Positions 41,509 to 49,402 of a stretch of DNA of 64,000 nt are shown in pieces. Both the position numbers and the translations under genes were made by a program. The stretch is from CAZAEL01 sp964484135. GTDB taxonomy: Bacteria; Elusimicrobiota; Elusimicrobia; FEN-1173. The stretch lies in NCBI GenBank assembly GCA_964484135.1, contig CAZAEL010000002.1, positions 35,416 to 99,415 of the forward strand. Direction: 5' to 3'. The notes under the pieces were generated by a model. The model saw nothing but the letters and a program-made list of their open reading frames with translations, ran no database searches and was not told where the DNA came from. Each line of letters starts with the position of its first letter. Within the stretch, counting starts at the first letter, position 1.

Positions 41509-44252
41509 AAGCCAACCCCGTTCAGCCAACCCAGATATTCCCCGCGGACCGCGCCCACGACGTTTTTGGAAACGGGCGGCCGCCTTTGGAAGTTTTTTTC
41601 CGGCCCAAGAACGTGGCCGTCATCGGCGCCACGGAAAACGCCGGCAGCGTCGGGCGGACCGTGCTTTGGAACCTGGTTCAAAACTCCTTCGGCGGGACGA
41701 TCTTTCCGGTCAACCCCAAGCGTCCCAGCGTCCTGGGCATCAAGGCCTACCCCCGCATCGCGGAGGTGCCGGAGCCCGTGGACCTGGCGGTCATCGTGAC
41801 GCCGGCCCCCTCGGTGCCCGACGTGGTGGGCCAGTGCGTGGACGCCCATGTGCCGGGCGCGGTCATCATTTCGGCCGGATTCAAGGAGCACGGGGAGGCG
41901 GGCGCGGCCCTCGAGCGGGACATCCAGCAGCGGGCCAAGGGCCGTATGCGGATCATCGGCCCCAACTGCCTCGGGGTCATGTGCCCGCCCTCGGGGTTGA
42001 ACGCCACCTTCGCGCACGGGTTGTCCCTGCCGGGCACGGTCGGGTTCCTGAGCCAGAGCGGGGCCCTCTGCACCGCGGTCCTGGACTGGAGCCTTCGGGA
42101 GCAGGTGGGGTTCAGCGCCTTCGTGTCCGTGGGCTCCATGCTGGACGTGGGCTGGGGGGACCTGATCGACCACCTGGGCAACGACCCCCACACACAGAGC
42201 ATCATCATCTACATGGAGACCGTGGGCGACGCCCGGTCCTTCATGTCCGCGGCGCGGGAGGTGGCGCTGACCAAGCCCATCATCGTGATCAAGCCCGGCC
42301 GCACCGAGGCCTCGGCCAAGGCCGCGGTGTCCCACACCGGCTCCCTGACCGGGTCCGACGACGTCCTGGACGCGGCGTTCCAGCGCTGCGGCGTGCTCCG
42401 CGTGAACACCATCGCCGAGCTTTTCTACATGGCGGAGGTCCTCGCCAAACAGCCCCGTCCCCGCGGCCCGCGCCTGACCGTGCTCACCAACGCCGGCGGC
42501 CCCGGCGTCCTGGCCGCGGACGCGCTGGTCATGAACGGCGGGGTCTTGGCGGACGTCTCGCCGGAAACCAAGGCGGCCCTGGACGGGTTCCTCCCCGGGC
42601 CCTGGAGCAAGGGCAACCCCGTGGACATTCTGGGGGATGCGGACCCGGAGCGGTACGCCCGGGCCCTGGAGACCGCGGCCAAGGACCCGGCCAGCGACGG
42701 CCTCCTGGTGATCCTCACCCCCCAGGACATGACCGACCCCACGGGCACGGCCGAGAAACTGACGCCTTTCGCCAAGGGACAGGACAAACCCGTGCTGGCC
42801 AGCTGGATGGGCGGCGAAATGGTGGAAAAGGGACGTCGCCTCCTGGCCCGCGCCGGGATCCCGGTTTTTCCCTATCCGGACACGGCGACCCGGGTGTTCA
42901 CGTACATGTGGAGCCACAGCCGCGATCTGCGGGGGCTGTACGAGACCCCCTCCTTCGCCGGGGACGCGGACGTGGACGCGGCCCGCGCCGCGGCCCTGAT
43001 CGCTTCGGTGCGGAAGTCCGGCCGCCTGCTGTTGACGGAACAGGAGTCCAAGGAGGTCCTGGCCGCGTACGGCCTTCCGGTCACGAAAACCATCGTGGCC
43101 GAAGACGAGGAGGCGGCGGTCCGCGCCGCCGACGCCCTGGGATACCCCGTGGTCGTCAAGATCCATTCCACCACGCTCACGCACAAAAGCGACGTGGGCG
43201 GCGTCCGCCTGAACCTGGCGGACGCGGGCGCCGTGCGGCAGGCCTTCCGGGCCGTCCGTGACGCGGTGGCCGCCAAGTCGGAGGCGCGGCATTTCCAGGG
43301 CGTCACGGTCCAGCCCATGGTCCGCCTGGAGGGGTACGAGGCCATCCTGGGCAGCTCCCAGGACCCCCAGTTCGGTCCCGTCCTGCTCTTCGGCTCCGGC
43401 GGGACCCTGGTGGAGGTGTACAAGGACCGCGCCCTGGGGCTTCCGCCCCTGAACACCACGCTGGCGCGGCGCATGATGGAAAAGACCCGCCTGTACGCCG
43501 CGCTCAAGGGAACCCGCGGCCGCCGCGCCGCGGACTTGCCCCTTTTGGAAAAGCTCCTGGTGCGGTTCAGCCGGCTGGTGGCCGAGCAAAGGGCCGTGCG
43601 GGAGATCGACATCAATCCGCTGCTCGTCTCCCCGGAAGGGATCCTGGCGCTGGACGCCCGGGTGGTCCTGCATGAGCCGAATGTCCCGGACGACCGGCTT
43701 CCCCGCGCCGCCGTCCGGCCTTACCCGGCCAAGTACGTTTTTCCTCTCCGGACCAAGACCGGGGTCGACGTGCAGCTGCGGCCCATCCGCCCGGAGGACG
43801 AGCCCCTCATGGTCAAATTCCACGAAACCCTGTCGGAGCGCAGCGTCTATTTCCGGTACATGCACCCCCTCAAGCTCAGCCAGCGGGTGGCCCACGAACG
43901 GCTGACCCGCATTTGTTTTACGGATTACGACCGCGACCTGGTCCTGGTGGCCGACCGAAAGGATCCGGACAAAGGGACGCACGAGATCATGGCCGTGGGC
44001 CGTTTGAGCCGCGGGCGCGGCACCGCCCACGCGGAATTCGCCGTCCTGGTGGGAGACCCTTTTCAGCGCCAGGGGCTGGGCACGGAAATCCTCAAGCGGC
44101 TCATCGAGGTCGGCCGCGGGGAGAGCCTCACCGCCATCGGCGGCGAGATCCACGCCGAGAACCAGGAGATGCAGAAAGTCTGCCGCCGCCTGGGTTTCAC
44201 CCTCCTGGACGCCCCCGCCGGCGGGGCGGTCAAGGCCCGGCTGGACCTTTAG
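41505..44252 (+). CDS. ADP-forming acyl-CoA synthetase fused to GNAT acetyltransferase (Pat-like)
   Basis: 915 residues. The alpha part has a CoA-binding Rossmann fold (FFRPKNVAVIGATENAGSVG) and the active histidine in AVSHTGSLTGSD (about 265). The ATP-grasp beta part follows (about 510-740, VVKIHSTTLTHKSDVGGVRL). The C-terminal GNAT domain (about 755-910) has VQLRPIRPEDEPLMVKF and RQGLGTEILKRL for acetyl-CoA binding. Homologues such as Pat/YfiQ acetylate lysines on acetyl-CoA synthetase; others make acetate and ATP. It is translationally coupled to the NtrC-type regulator (ATGA). Confidence 0.92.
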   Translation: MKANPVQPTQIFPADRAHDVFGNGRPPLEVFFRPKNVAVIGATENAGSVGRTVLWNLVQNSFGGTIFPVNPKRPSVLGIKAYPRIAEVPEPVDLAVIVTPAPSVPDVVGQCVDAHVPGAVIISAGFKEHGEAGAALERDIQQRAKGRMRIIGPNCLGVMCPPSGLNATFAHGLSLPGTVGFLSQSGALCTAVLDWSLREQVGFSAFVSVGSMLDVGWGDLIDHLGNDPHTQSIIIYMETVGDARSFMSAAREVALTKPIIVIKPGRTEASAKAAVSHTGSLTGSDDVLDAAFQRCGVLRVNTIAELFYMAEVLAKQPRPRGPRLTVLTNAGGPGVLAADALVMNGGVLADVSPETKAALDGFLPGPWSKGNPVDILGDADPERYARALETAAKDPASDGLLVILTPQDMTDPTGTAEKLTPFAKGQDKPVLASWMGGEMVEKGRRLLARAGIPVFPYPDTATRVFTYMWSHSRDLRGLYETPSFAGDADVDAARAAALIASVRKSGRLLLTEQESKEVLAAYGLPVTKTIVAEDEEAAVRAADALGYPVVVKIHSTTLTHKSDVGGVRLNLADAGAVRQAFRAVRDAVAAKSEARHFQGVTVQPMVRLEGYEAILGSSQDPQFGPVLLFGSGGTLVEVYKDRALGLPPLNTTLARRMMEKTRLYAALKGTRGRRAADLPLLEKLLVRFSRLVAEQRAVREIDINPLLVSPEGILALDARVVLHEPNVPDDRLPRAAVRPYPAKYVFPLRTKTGVDVQLRPIRPEDEPLMVKFHETLSERSVYFRYMHPLKLSQRVAHERLTRICFTDYDRDLVLVADRKDPDKGTHEIMAVGRLSRGRGTAHAEFAVLVGDPFQRQGLGTEILKRLIEVGRGESLTAIGGEIHAENQEMQKVCRRLGFTLLDAPAGGAVKARLDL

Positions 44253-44267
44253 CCGGGCCCGGACCGG

Positions 44268-44738
44268 ATGCCCCGGTTTTTTCAAGATTTCCCCTGGTCC
44301 GGCGTTTTTTACGCCCTCTGCGGACTGGCCGGCGGTCTGTCCCTGGGGGTGGGCGCGTACACGTTCATCTACGCCAAAGGCTATTCGTACCTCAGCAACG
44401 ACCCACGGGCCTGCGTCAATTGTCACGTGATGCGCAACCAGTATGACGGATGGGTCAAATCCACGCATCACGCCGCGGCCCATTGCAACGATTGCCACAC
44501 GCCGCACCAGCCGGCCGGCAAGTACATGACCAAGGCCCGGAACGGCTTCTGGCACTCTTTTTATTTCACGGCGGGCACGTACCCGGACAACATCCGCATC
44601 AAACGGACGAACCGCGGCGTGGCCGAGGCCAATTGCCGCCGTTGCCATGAGGACGTGGTCATGGCCATGGACGGGCCCCACGGGACAAAGGACCGGCTTT
44701 CCTGCGTGAGCTGCCACGGCTCCGTGGGGCATTCTTAG
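44268..44738 (+). CDS. nrfH: Cytochrome c nitrite reductase small subunit (NrfH)
   Basis: 156 residues. One N-terminal membrane helix (about 11-35, GVFYALCGLAGGLSLGVGAYTF) and four CXXCH motifs: CVNCH, CNDCH, CRRCH and CVSCH. This is the NapC/NirT-type quinol dehydrogenase that passes electrons to NrfA. It is 15 bases after the acyl-CoA synthetase gene and 22 bases before nrfA. Identification is strong. Confidence 0.96.
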   Translation: MPRFFQDFPWSGVFYALCGLAGGLSLGVGAYTFIYAKGYSYLSNDPRACVNCHVMRNQYDGWVKSTHHAAAHCNDCHTPHQPAGKYMTKARNGFWHSFYFTAGTYPDNIRIKRTNRGVAEANCRRCHEDVVMAMDGPHGTKDRLSCVSCHGSVGHS

Positions 44739-44760
44739 AGACTTCCTTCAGGAGACGCCC

Positions 44761-46203
44761 ATGTTTCCCTTCAAACCTCCCAGCTTCCGGACGCTTTTGG
44801 GGCTGACCCTCGCCGCGGCCCTGGCGGCGGCCGGCGTGACGGCCCTGTTGGTCAACATCTTCGAACGCAAACAGGAGGCCAGGAACCCCTTCTACCGCGT
44901 GGTCGAGTTGACCGACGACACCGAGGACCCGGCGGTGTGGGGGAAGAATTTCCCGCACCAGCACGACGGGTACCAGCGCACCGTGGACATGGTCCGCACC
45001 AAGTACGGCGGCAGCGAGGCCGTTCCCCGGACGCCCACGGAGGCGGATCCCCGCTCCCTGGTGGCCCAGTCCCGCTTGGAAGAGGACCCGCGGCTCAAGG
45101 TCCTGTGGGCCGGGTACGCCTTTGCCAAGGACTTCCGGGAGGAACGGGGCCATGCGTACATGTTGGAGGACCAGACGTTCACCGAGCGCCAGCGGGTGGT
45201 TCCGCAGCCCGGCACCTGCATGCACTGCCACGCCTCGGTGTACCTGCCCTACAAAAAGCTCGGCGGAGGGGACCTGATCAAGGGGTTCGAGGCCATGAAC
45301 CAAATGCCGTACCAGGAGGCGCGGAAGCTGGTCCGGCACCCCGTGTCCTGCATCGACTGCCACGATCCCCGCACCATGCAGCTCCGGGTGACCCGGCCCG
45401 GTTTCTTGGAAGGAATCCAGGCCCTGGCCCTGTCGGACGACCCCCTGCCCCATCTGCCGTCCGTCGAACGTTGGCGGCAGGAAGGCCGGAAAGGGACCTA
45501 CGACCCCAACACCCTGGCCACCCGCCAGGAGATGCGGGCCTTTGTCTGCGGACAGTGCCACGTGGAATATTATTTCAAGGGCAAGGAGAAACGTTTGGTC
45601 TACCCCTGGCAAAAGGGCCTGAAGGTGGACGCCATCCTGGCCTATTATGACGACGTTGGACAAAAGGATTGGACGCATGCGGACACAGGCGCGGAGGCGC
45701 TCAAGGCCCAGCACCCGGAGTTCGAGATGTGGAACCAGGGCATCCATGCCCGGTCCGGCGTGACCTGCGCGGACTGCCACATGCCGTACAAGCGGGAAGG
45801 CGCCATGAAAATTTCGGACCACCACGTCCGCAGTCCCCTGCTCAACGTGAACCGGGCCTGTCAGACCTGCCACAAGGCCACGGAGGAGGAGCTCACGGCC
45901 CGTGTCCAGACCATCCAGGAACGCACCCATGGCTTGCGCGACAGCGCCATGGACGCGCTGATGGACTTGATCGGCGACATCAAGGAGGCCCGGGCCGCGG
46001 GGCTGCCGGAAGACAGGCTGGCCCGGGCCCGGGATTATCAGCGCCGGGCCCAGTTTTACCTGGACTTCGTGGAGGCGGAGAACTCCACGGGCTTCCACGC
46101 GCCCCAGGAGGCGGCGCGGATCCTGGCCGAATCCATCAATTTCACGCGTCAGGGCCAGGTGGCGCTCCGCGACCGAAAAAAGGGGCCGTCCCCGAACCCA
46201 TGA
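44761..46203 (+). CDS. nrfA: Pentaheme cytochrome c nitrite reductase (NrfA), CXXCH-type
   Basis: 480 residues with an N-terminal membrane anchor (about 10-33). It reduces nitrite to ammonium with six electrons in the periplasm. Five heme motifs: CMHCH (153), CIDCH (197), CGQCH (263), CADCH (336), CQTCH (367). The first, catalytic-heme position has CXXCH, where most NrfA have CXXCK; CXXCH-type NrfA are known in epsilon-proteobacteria. The active-site Tyr and His regions are present (FVCGQCHVEYYFKG, ISDHHVRSP). The gene follows nrfH directly, and a strong terminator lies in the gap after it. Confidence 0.96.
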   Translation: MFPFKPPSFRTLLGLTLAAALAAAGVTALLVNIFERKQEARNPFYRVVELTDDTEDPAVWGKNFPHQHDGYQRTVDMVRTKYGGSEAVPRTPTEADPRSLVAQSRLEEDPRLKVLWAGYAFAKDFREERGHAYMLEDQTFTERQRVVPQPGTCMHCHASVYLPYKKLGGGDLIKGFEAMNQMPYQEARKLVRHPVSCIDCHDPRTMQLRVTRPGFLEGIQALALSDDPLPHLPSVERWRQEGRKGTYDPNTLATRQEMRAFVCGQCHVEYYFKGKEKRLVYPWQKGLKVDAILAYYDDVGQKDWTHADTGAEALKAQHPEFEMWNQGIHARSGVTCADCHMPYKREGAMKISDHHVRSPLLNVNRACQTCHKATEEELTARVQTIQERTHGLRDSAMDALMDLIGDIKEARAAGLPEDRLARARDYQRRAQFYLDFVEAENSTGFHAPQEAARILAESINFTRQGQVALRDRKKGPSPNP

Positions 46204-46327
46204 ACGGACTCCGCGCCCGCGATCGGGGAAAGAAGACATGTCCCGGTCTCTGCGTCCCCTCATCCGCAAGGCCGGCCGTACGTGAAATGGAAGGGTTTAT
46301 CATGAATTTTACAGGCACGGATGTCCC

Positions 46328-46361
46328 AAAAGACCCGAAAAATTTTCTTTTCGGGTCTTTT
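46328..46361 (+). terminator. Bidirectional rho-independent terminator after nrfA
   Basis: A perfect 14-bp stem, AAAAGACCCGAAAA (46328-46341) with TTTTCGGGTCTTTT (46348-46361), short loop, flanked by A and T runs. It ends the nrfHA unit. The frame from ATG 46302 runs through it and is not called. Confidence 0.92.
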
Positions 46362-46383
46362 CCTGGCAAGCGCGCTTCGTATG

Positions 46384-46389
46384 TATAAT
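46384..46389 (+). promoter_or_regulatory. Promoter -10 (TATAAT) for the cytochrome/hemA genes
   Basis: TATAAT at 46384-46389 lies just after the terminator and 17 bases before ATG 46406. No good -35 hexamer is visible upstream, so an activator may be needed. GGGGGAGGG in the leader serves as ribosome site. Confidence 0.55.
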
Positions 46390-46405
46390 TGGGGGAGGGA
46401 AGCCG

Positions 46406-46975
46406 ATGATTCCTAAACCGCGGTTGGACAAAGAGGTTTATCGGAAGGCCGGATGGGGCCTCGCGTTGCTGCCCCTGCTCCTTTTGGCCGCTTGCAAGGG
46501 CTCTTCCCCCTCGGCCGGTCAGTCCCGCCGGTTCACGGAAGAACAATTGAACGCCAAATTTCCCGCGGACCTGGGGCCCGCGGAGGTGGACGTGTCGCAT
46601 TACCCGGAGCCGCAGAAGGCCGACTACGCTTTGTTCGCGGAGAAATGCTCGAAATGCCACACCCTGGCCCGGGCCATCAACGCGCCGTTCATCGAAGAGG
46701 GGACTTGGTCCCGTTACGTCCACCGCATGCACGGCAAGGCGCAGGCCCGCTTGGAGGAGCCCTTGCTGGAAGGCGCGGAGGCCAAGCGCGTCATCGATTT
46801 TCTGGTTTACGATTCCCGGGAACGCAAGGTCCGCCACGCCCAGGAATTCATGCGCACGCAGGAAGACCTCAAGCAATTCTTCCAGGAGGTTTTGGCGGAA
46901 CGGGCCCATGTGCAGGAGCAGGAAGGCATCGACAAAGCCAAGGCGCCCGCCCCCTATGTGGGGGACAGGCCCTAA
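46406..46975 (+). CDS. Monoheme c-type cytochrome lipoprotein
   Basis: 189 residues. Signal with lipobox LLAAC (about 29), so a lipid anchor. One heme motif CSKCH near residue 76. The C-terminal part is charged and helical. The heme region KADYALFAEKCSKCHTLA resembles photosynthetic-reaction-centre-type or c551-like monoheme cytochromes. It is the first gene after the nrf terminator and is probably a periplasmic electron carrier; partner unknown. Confidence 0.85.
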   Translation: MIPKPRLDKEVYRKAGWGLALLPLLLLAACKGSSPSAGQSRRFTEEQLNAKFPADLGPAEVDVSHYPEPQKADYALFAEKCSKCHTLARAINAPFIEEGTWSRYVHRMHGKAQARLEEPLLEGAEAKRVIDFLVYDSRERKVRHAQEFMRTQEDLKQFFQEVLAERAHVQEQEGIDKAKAPAPYVGDRP

Positions 46976-46997
46976 GACTTCCGGGACGGAGAGGCCC

Positions 46998-48056
46998 ATG
47001 GACGGCGAGAACATCATCCTCTTGGGAGTGAGCCACCGGCGCACGCCTTTCGCGCGCCTGGAAAAGGCCGCCGTGCCCAAGGCGCTCCTGCCGCAAACCC
47101 TGGCCGAGCTCAAGGGCTGGGAGGAGTTGGAGGAGGTCTGCGTCGTTTCCACGTGCAGCCGGGTGGAGGTGGCGGCCGTGTCGCGGGACCCGCAGCGGGC
47201 CCTGGCCCGTTTGCGGGGATGGTTCTCGGAACGGCTGGGGAGCGACGAGCCGTCGGTCCTCTATCCGCTCCAGGGACGGCCGGTGTTGCGGCACCTGGTC
47301 CGCCTGGCCGCGGGGCTCGATTCCTGGATCGTGGGCGAGTCCGAGATTCTTCACCAAATCAAAGACGCGTACGCCGCGGCCCAGGCCCTCGGGGCCACGG
47401 GCCCCCTCCTGAACAGGACGTTCCAGATGGTCTTCGGCGCGGGGAAAACCGTGCGCACCGCCACGGGCCTCCAAAACGGCATCCGTTCCATCGGCGGGGC
47501 CGCCGCGCTCCTGGCCAAGAAAATTTTCGGCGAAATCGATTCGGGCCGGGCCGTGCTCTTCGGCGCGGGACAGGTCACGGAGGCGGTGGTCCGCCACCTG
47601 GCCGCCAAGAACTTCAAGGACATCTGGGTGGCCAACCGGACTTTTGACAAGGCCCGGGGCCTGGCCGCGGCGCTCGGGGGGACGGCCTGCGCCTGGGAGG
47701 AAGGGTTCCAAAAGCTGGCCGAGGTCGAAGTGGCCATGTTTTCCACCGCCTGCCCGCGCTTCCTTCTTGACGAGGCTTCTTTGCGGCCCGTGATGGGCCG
47801 GCGGACCCGCCCCCTTTTCCTCATCGATTTGGGCCTGCCGCGGAACGTGGACCCGGTTTGCGCCCGCATGGAAGGGGTGTATCTGTACGATTTGGGCGAT
47901 TTGAAAAACATGGTCCAGGAAAGCATGAGCGACAAGGCCGCGATCATCCAGAAGGGCGAGGACGTGGCCGCGGCGGAGGCCTTGGAATGCTGGCGGGAAC
48001 TGGAGCGGGCCGCGGCGCGGCGGAAGGAAGCCGCGCTCCTGGGGGCCGCGCGATGA
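46998..48056 (+). CDS. hemA: Glutamyl-tRNA reductase
   Basis: 352 residues, shorter than the usual 410-430 because the C-terminal dimerisation part is reduced. It reduces glutamyl-tRNA to glutamate semialdehyde, the first step of tetrapyrrole synthesis. GVSHRRTPFARLE and VVSTCSRVEV (catalytic cysteine; the family Asn is Ser here) are visible, with GAGQVTEAVVRHL as NADPH fold and LIDLGLPRNVDP in the domain core. It sits amid cytochrome genes, so heme supply is tied to them. ATG 46998; the stop overlaps the next start (ATGA). Confidence 0.94.
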   Translation: MDGENIILLGVSHRRTPFARLEKAAVPKALLPQTLAELKGWEELEEVCVVSTCSRVEVAAVSRDPQRALARLRGWFSERLGSDEPSVLYPLQGRPVLRHLVRLAAGLDSWIVGESEILHQIKDAYAAAQALGATGPLLNRTFQMVFGAGKTVRTATGLQNGIRSIGGAAALLAKKIFGEIDSGRAVLFGAGQVTEAVVRHLAAKNFKDIWVANRTFDKARGLAAALGGTACAWEEGFQKLAEVEVAMFSTACPRFLLDEASLRPVMGRRTRPLFLIDLGLPRNVDPVCARMEGVYLYDLGDLKNMVQESMSDKAAIIQKGEDVAAAEALECWRELERAAARRKEAALLGAAR

Positions 48057-48400
48057 AAAGGCTTGGGAAGGCCCCCTGGATCTTTTTGGCCGTTCTTTCC
48101 GCGGCCGGCGCGGCCGTGACCTTGTCCCCGAAGAAACCGGCGGGCACCGCCTCGGACCCCTGTTGCGCGGCGCACGGCGGGGACGCCAAGGGCGCGGACT
48201 CCTCCCATCGCCCCATGCGCCCCGCCGACAAGGCGGATTTTTCATTGCCCCCCGGGCATCCGGCCGTGGACCTGTCCAAGCCGGTCAAGGCGCCGCCCTT
48301 GACGCAGGAGCAAATGCTGTCGGGCGGCGTTCAGTGCCCCCATTTGAAGGAAGATTCGGATTTTATGAAGCGGAAGGATTCGGACAAGAAGCCAAATTGA
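48053..48400 (+). CDS. Small exported protein of unknown function
   Basis: 115 residues. N-terminal hydrophobic segment (about 8-25) suggests export or a membrane anchor. The rest is proline/lysine rich with cysteine-histidine patches (DPCCAAHGG and VQCPHLKED) that do not make a CXXCH motif. No family is recognised. It overlaps hemA by ATGA and precedes the decaheme cytochrome, so a role in cytochrome biogenesis or metal binding is possible but open. Confidence 0.6.
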   Translation: MKRLGKAPWIFLAVLSAAGAAVTLSPKKPAGTASDPCCAAHGGDAKGADSSHRPMRPADKADFSLPPGHPAVDLSKPVKAPPLTQEQMLSGGVQCPHLKEDSDFMKRKDSDKKPN

Positions 48401-48438
48401 CTTTCACTGGTTCTAGGGGCCAGAGAAGGGGGAAAACC

Positions 48439-49389
48439 ATGATGAACAAAAGAGGAAAAGGATCGCCCTTTTCCCTGACTCTTACGGCCGTGGTCCTCTT
48501 GCTGCTGGGGGCCAGGCTTGTCGCCCAGGAATCAGCGAGCGCCGAGGCCTCCGGGGCCGAGTACGTGGGCGCGGACACATGCCTGTCCTGCCACGACAAC
48601 AAATCGGACTTCAAGGACGACATCCACGCCAAGTCCTGGCCCAAGGCCAAGGGGATCGATTTCTCCAAGTCCTGCGAAACCTGTCATGGTCCGGGCTCGT
48701 TGCACGCCGCGGCCACGGGCAACAAGGCCGACCCCGGGTACGCCACCCTGAACAAGCTGGCGGGAGCGAGCGCCAACGCCGCCTGCTTGAAATGTCATGA
48801 AAAGGGCGGGCAGGCCCATTGGGCGGGAAGCGCCCACGAGTCCCACGGCGTTTCCTGCGTGAGCTGTCACTCGGCGCACGGCGGACACCCCCAAAAACTG
48901 TCCAAGGCCAGCGTCACGGAGACCTGCTTCCAGTGCCATAAGAACGTGAAGGCGGAGATGAAACGGGCCAGCCACCACCCGGTGGAAGAGGGCAAGATGA
49001 CCTGCTCGGACTGCCACAACCCGCACGGCACCCTGGGCAAGAGCCTCCTGGCGGAAGGTTCCCTCAACGACACCTGCTTCAAGTGCCACGCGGAAAAGCG
49101 CGGACCGTTTCTGTTCGAGCACAGGCCGGTGAGCGAGGACTGCTCGGTTTGCCACACACCCCACGGTTCCAACCACGGCAAGCTCCTGGCGCAGAAACAG
49201 CCGTTCCTGTGCCAGTCCTGCCACTCCAACAGCCGGCACCCCGGCACGATGTACGCGAAAAATCCCAACACGGCGGGGTCCAACACCTACCAAAAGTTGA
49301 ACACCCGGCCGCTTTATCGGGCCTGCTTGAACTGTCACCAAAACATCCACGGCAGCAACCATCCGTCGGGTGTTTACTTCGTGAGATAA
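48439..49389 (+). CDS. Periplasmic decaheme cytochrome c, MtrA/DmsE/PioA family
   Basis: 316 residues. Signal peptide about 1-28. Ten CXXCH motifs: CLSCH, CETCH, CLKCH, CVSCH, CFQCH, CSDCH, CFKCH, CSVCH, CQSCH, CLNCH. Length, heme count and repeated histidine-rich pairs fit MtrA, which inserts into an MtrB barrel and carries electrons across the outer membrane. The barrel gene follows directly. No outer-surface MtrC/OmcA gene is in the window, so it resembles two-part Pio/Mto systems. ATG 48439 has an A-rich purine stretch before it. Confidence 0.9.
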   Translation: MMNKRGKGSPFSLTLTAVVLLLLGARLVAQESASAEASGAEYVGADTCLSCHDNKSDFKDDIHAKSWPKAKGIDFSKSCETCHGPGSLHAAATGNKADPGYATLNKLAGASANAACLKCHEKGGQAHWAGSAHESHGVSCVSCHSAHGGHPQKLSKASVTETCFQCHKNVKAEMKRASHHPVEEGKMTCSDCHNPHGTLGKSLLAEGSLNDTCFKCHAEKRGPFLFEHRPVSEDCSVCHTPHGSNHGKLLAQKQPFLCQSCHSNSRHPGTMYAKNPNTAGSNTYQKLNTRPLYRACLNCHQNIHGSNHPSGVYFVR

Positions 49390-49402
49390 GGAGGGGGAAT
49401 CC

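Noticed and set aside
46302..46388. 28-codon frame over the nrfA terminator
   Set aside because: The terminator stem lies within it; no homologue features; coding is unlikely.
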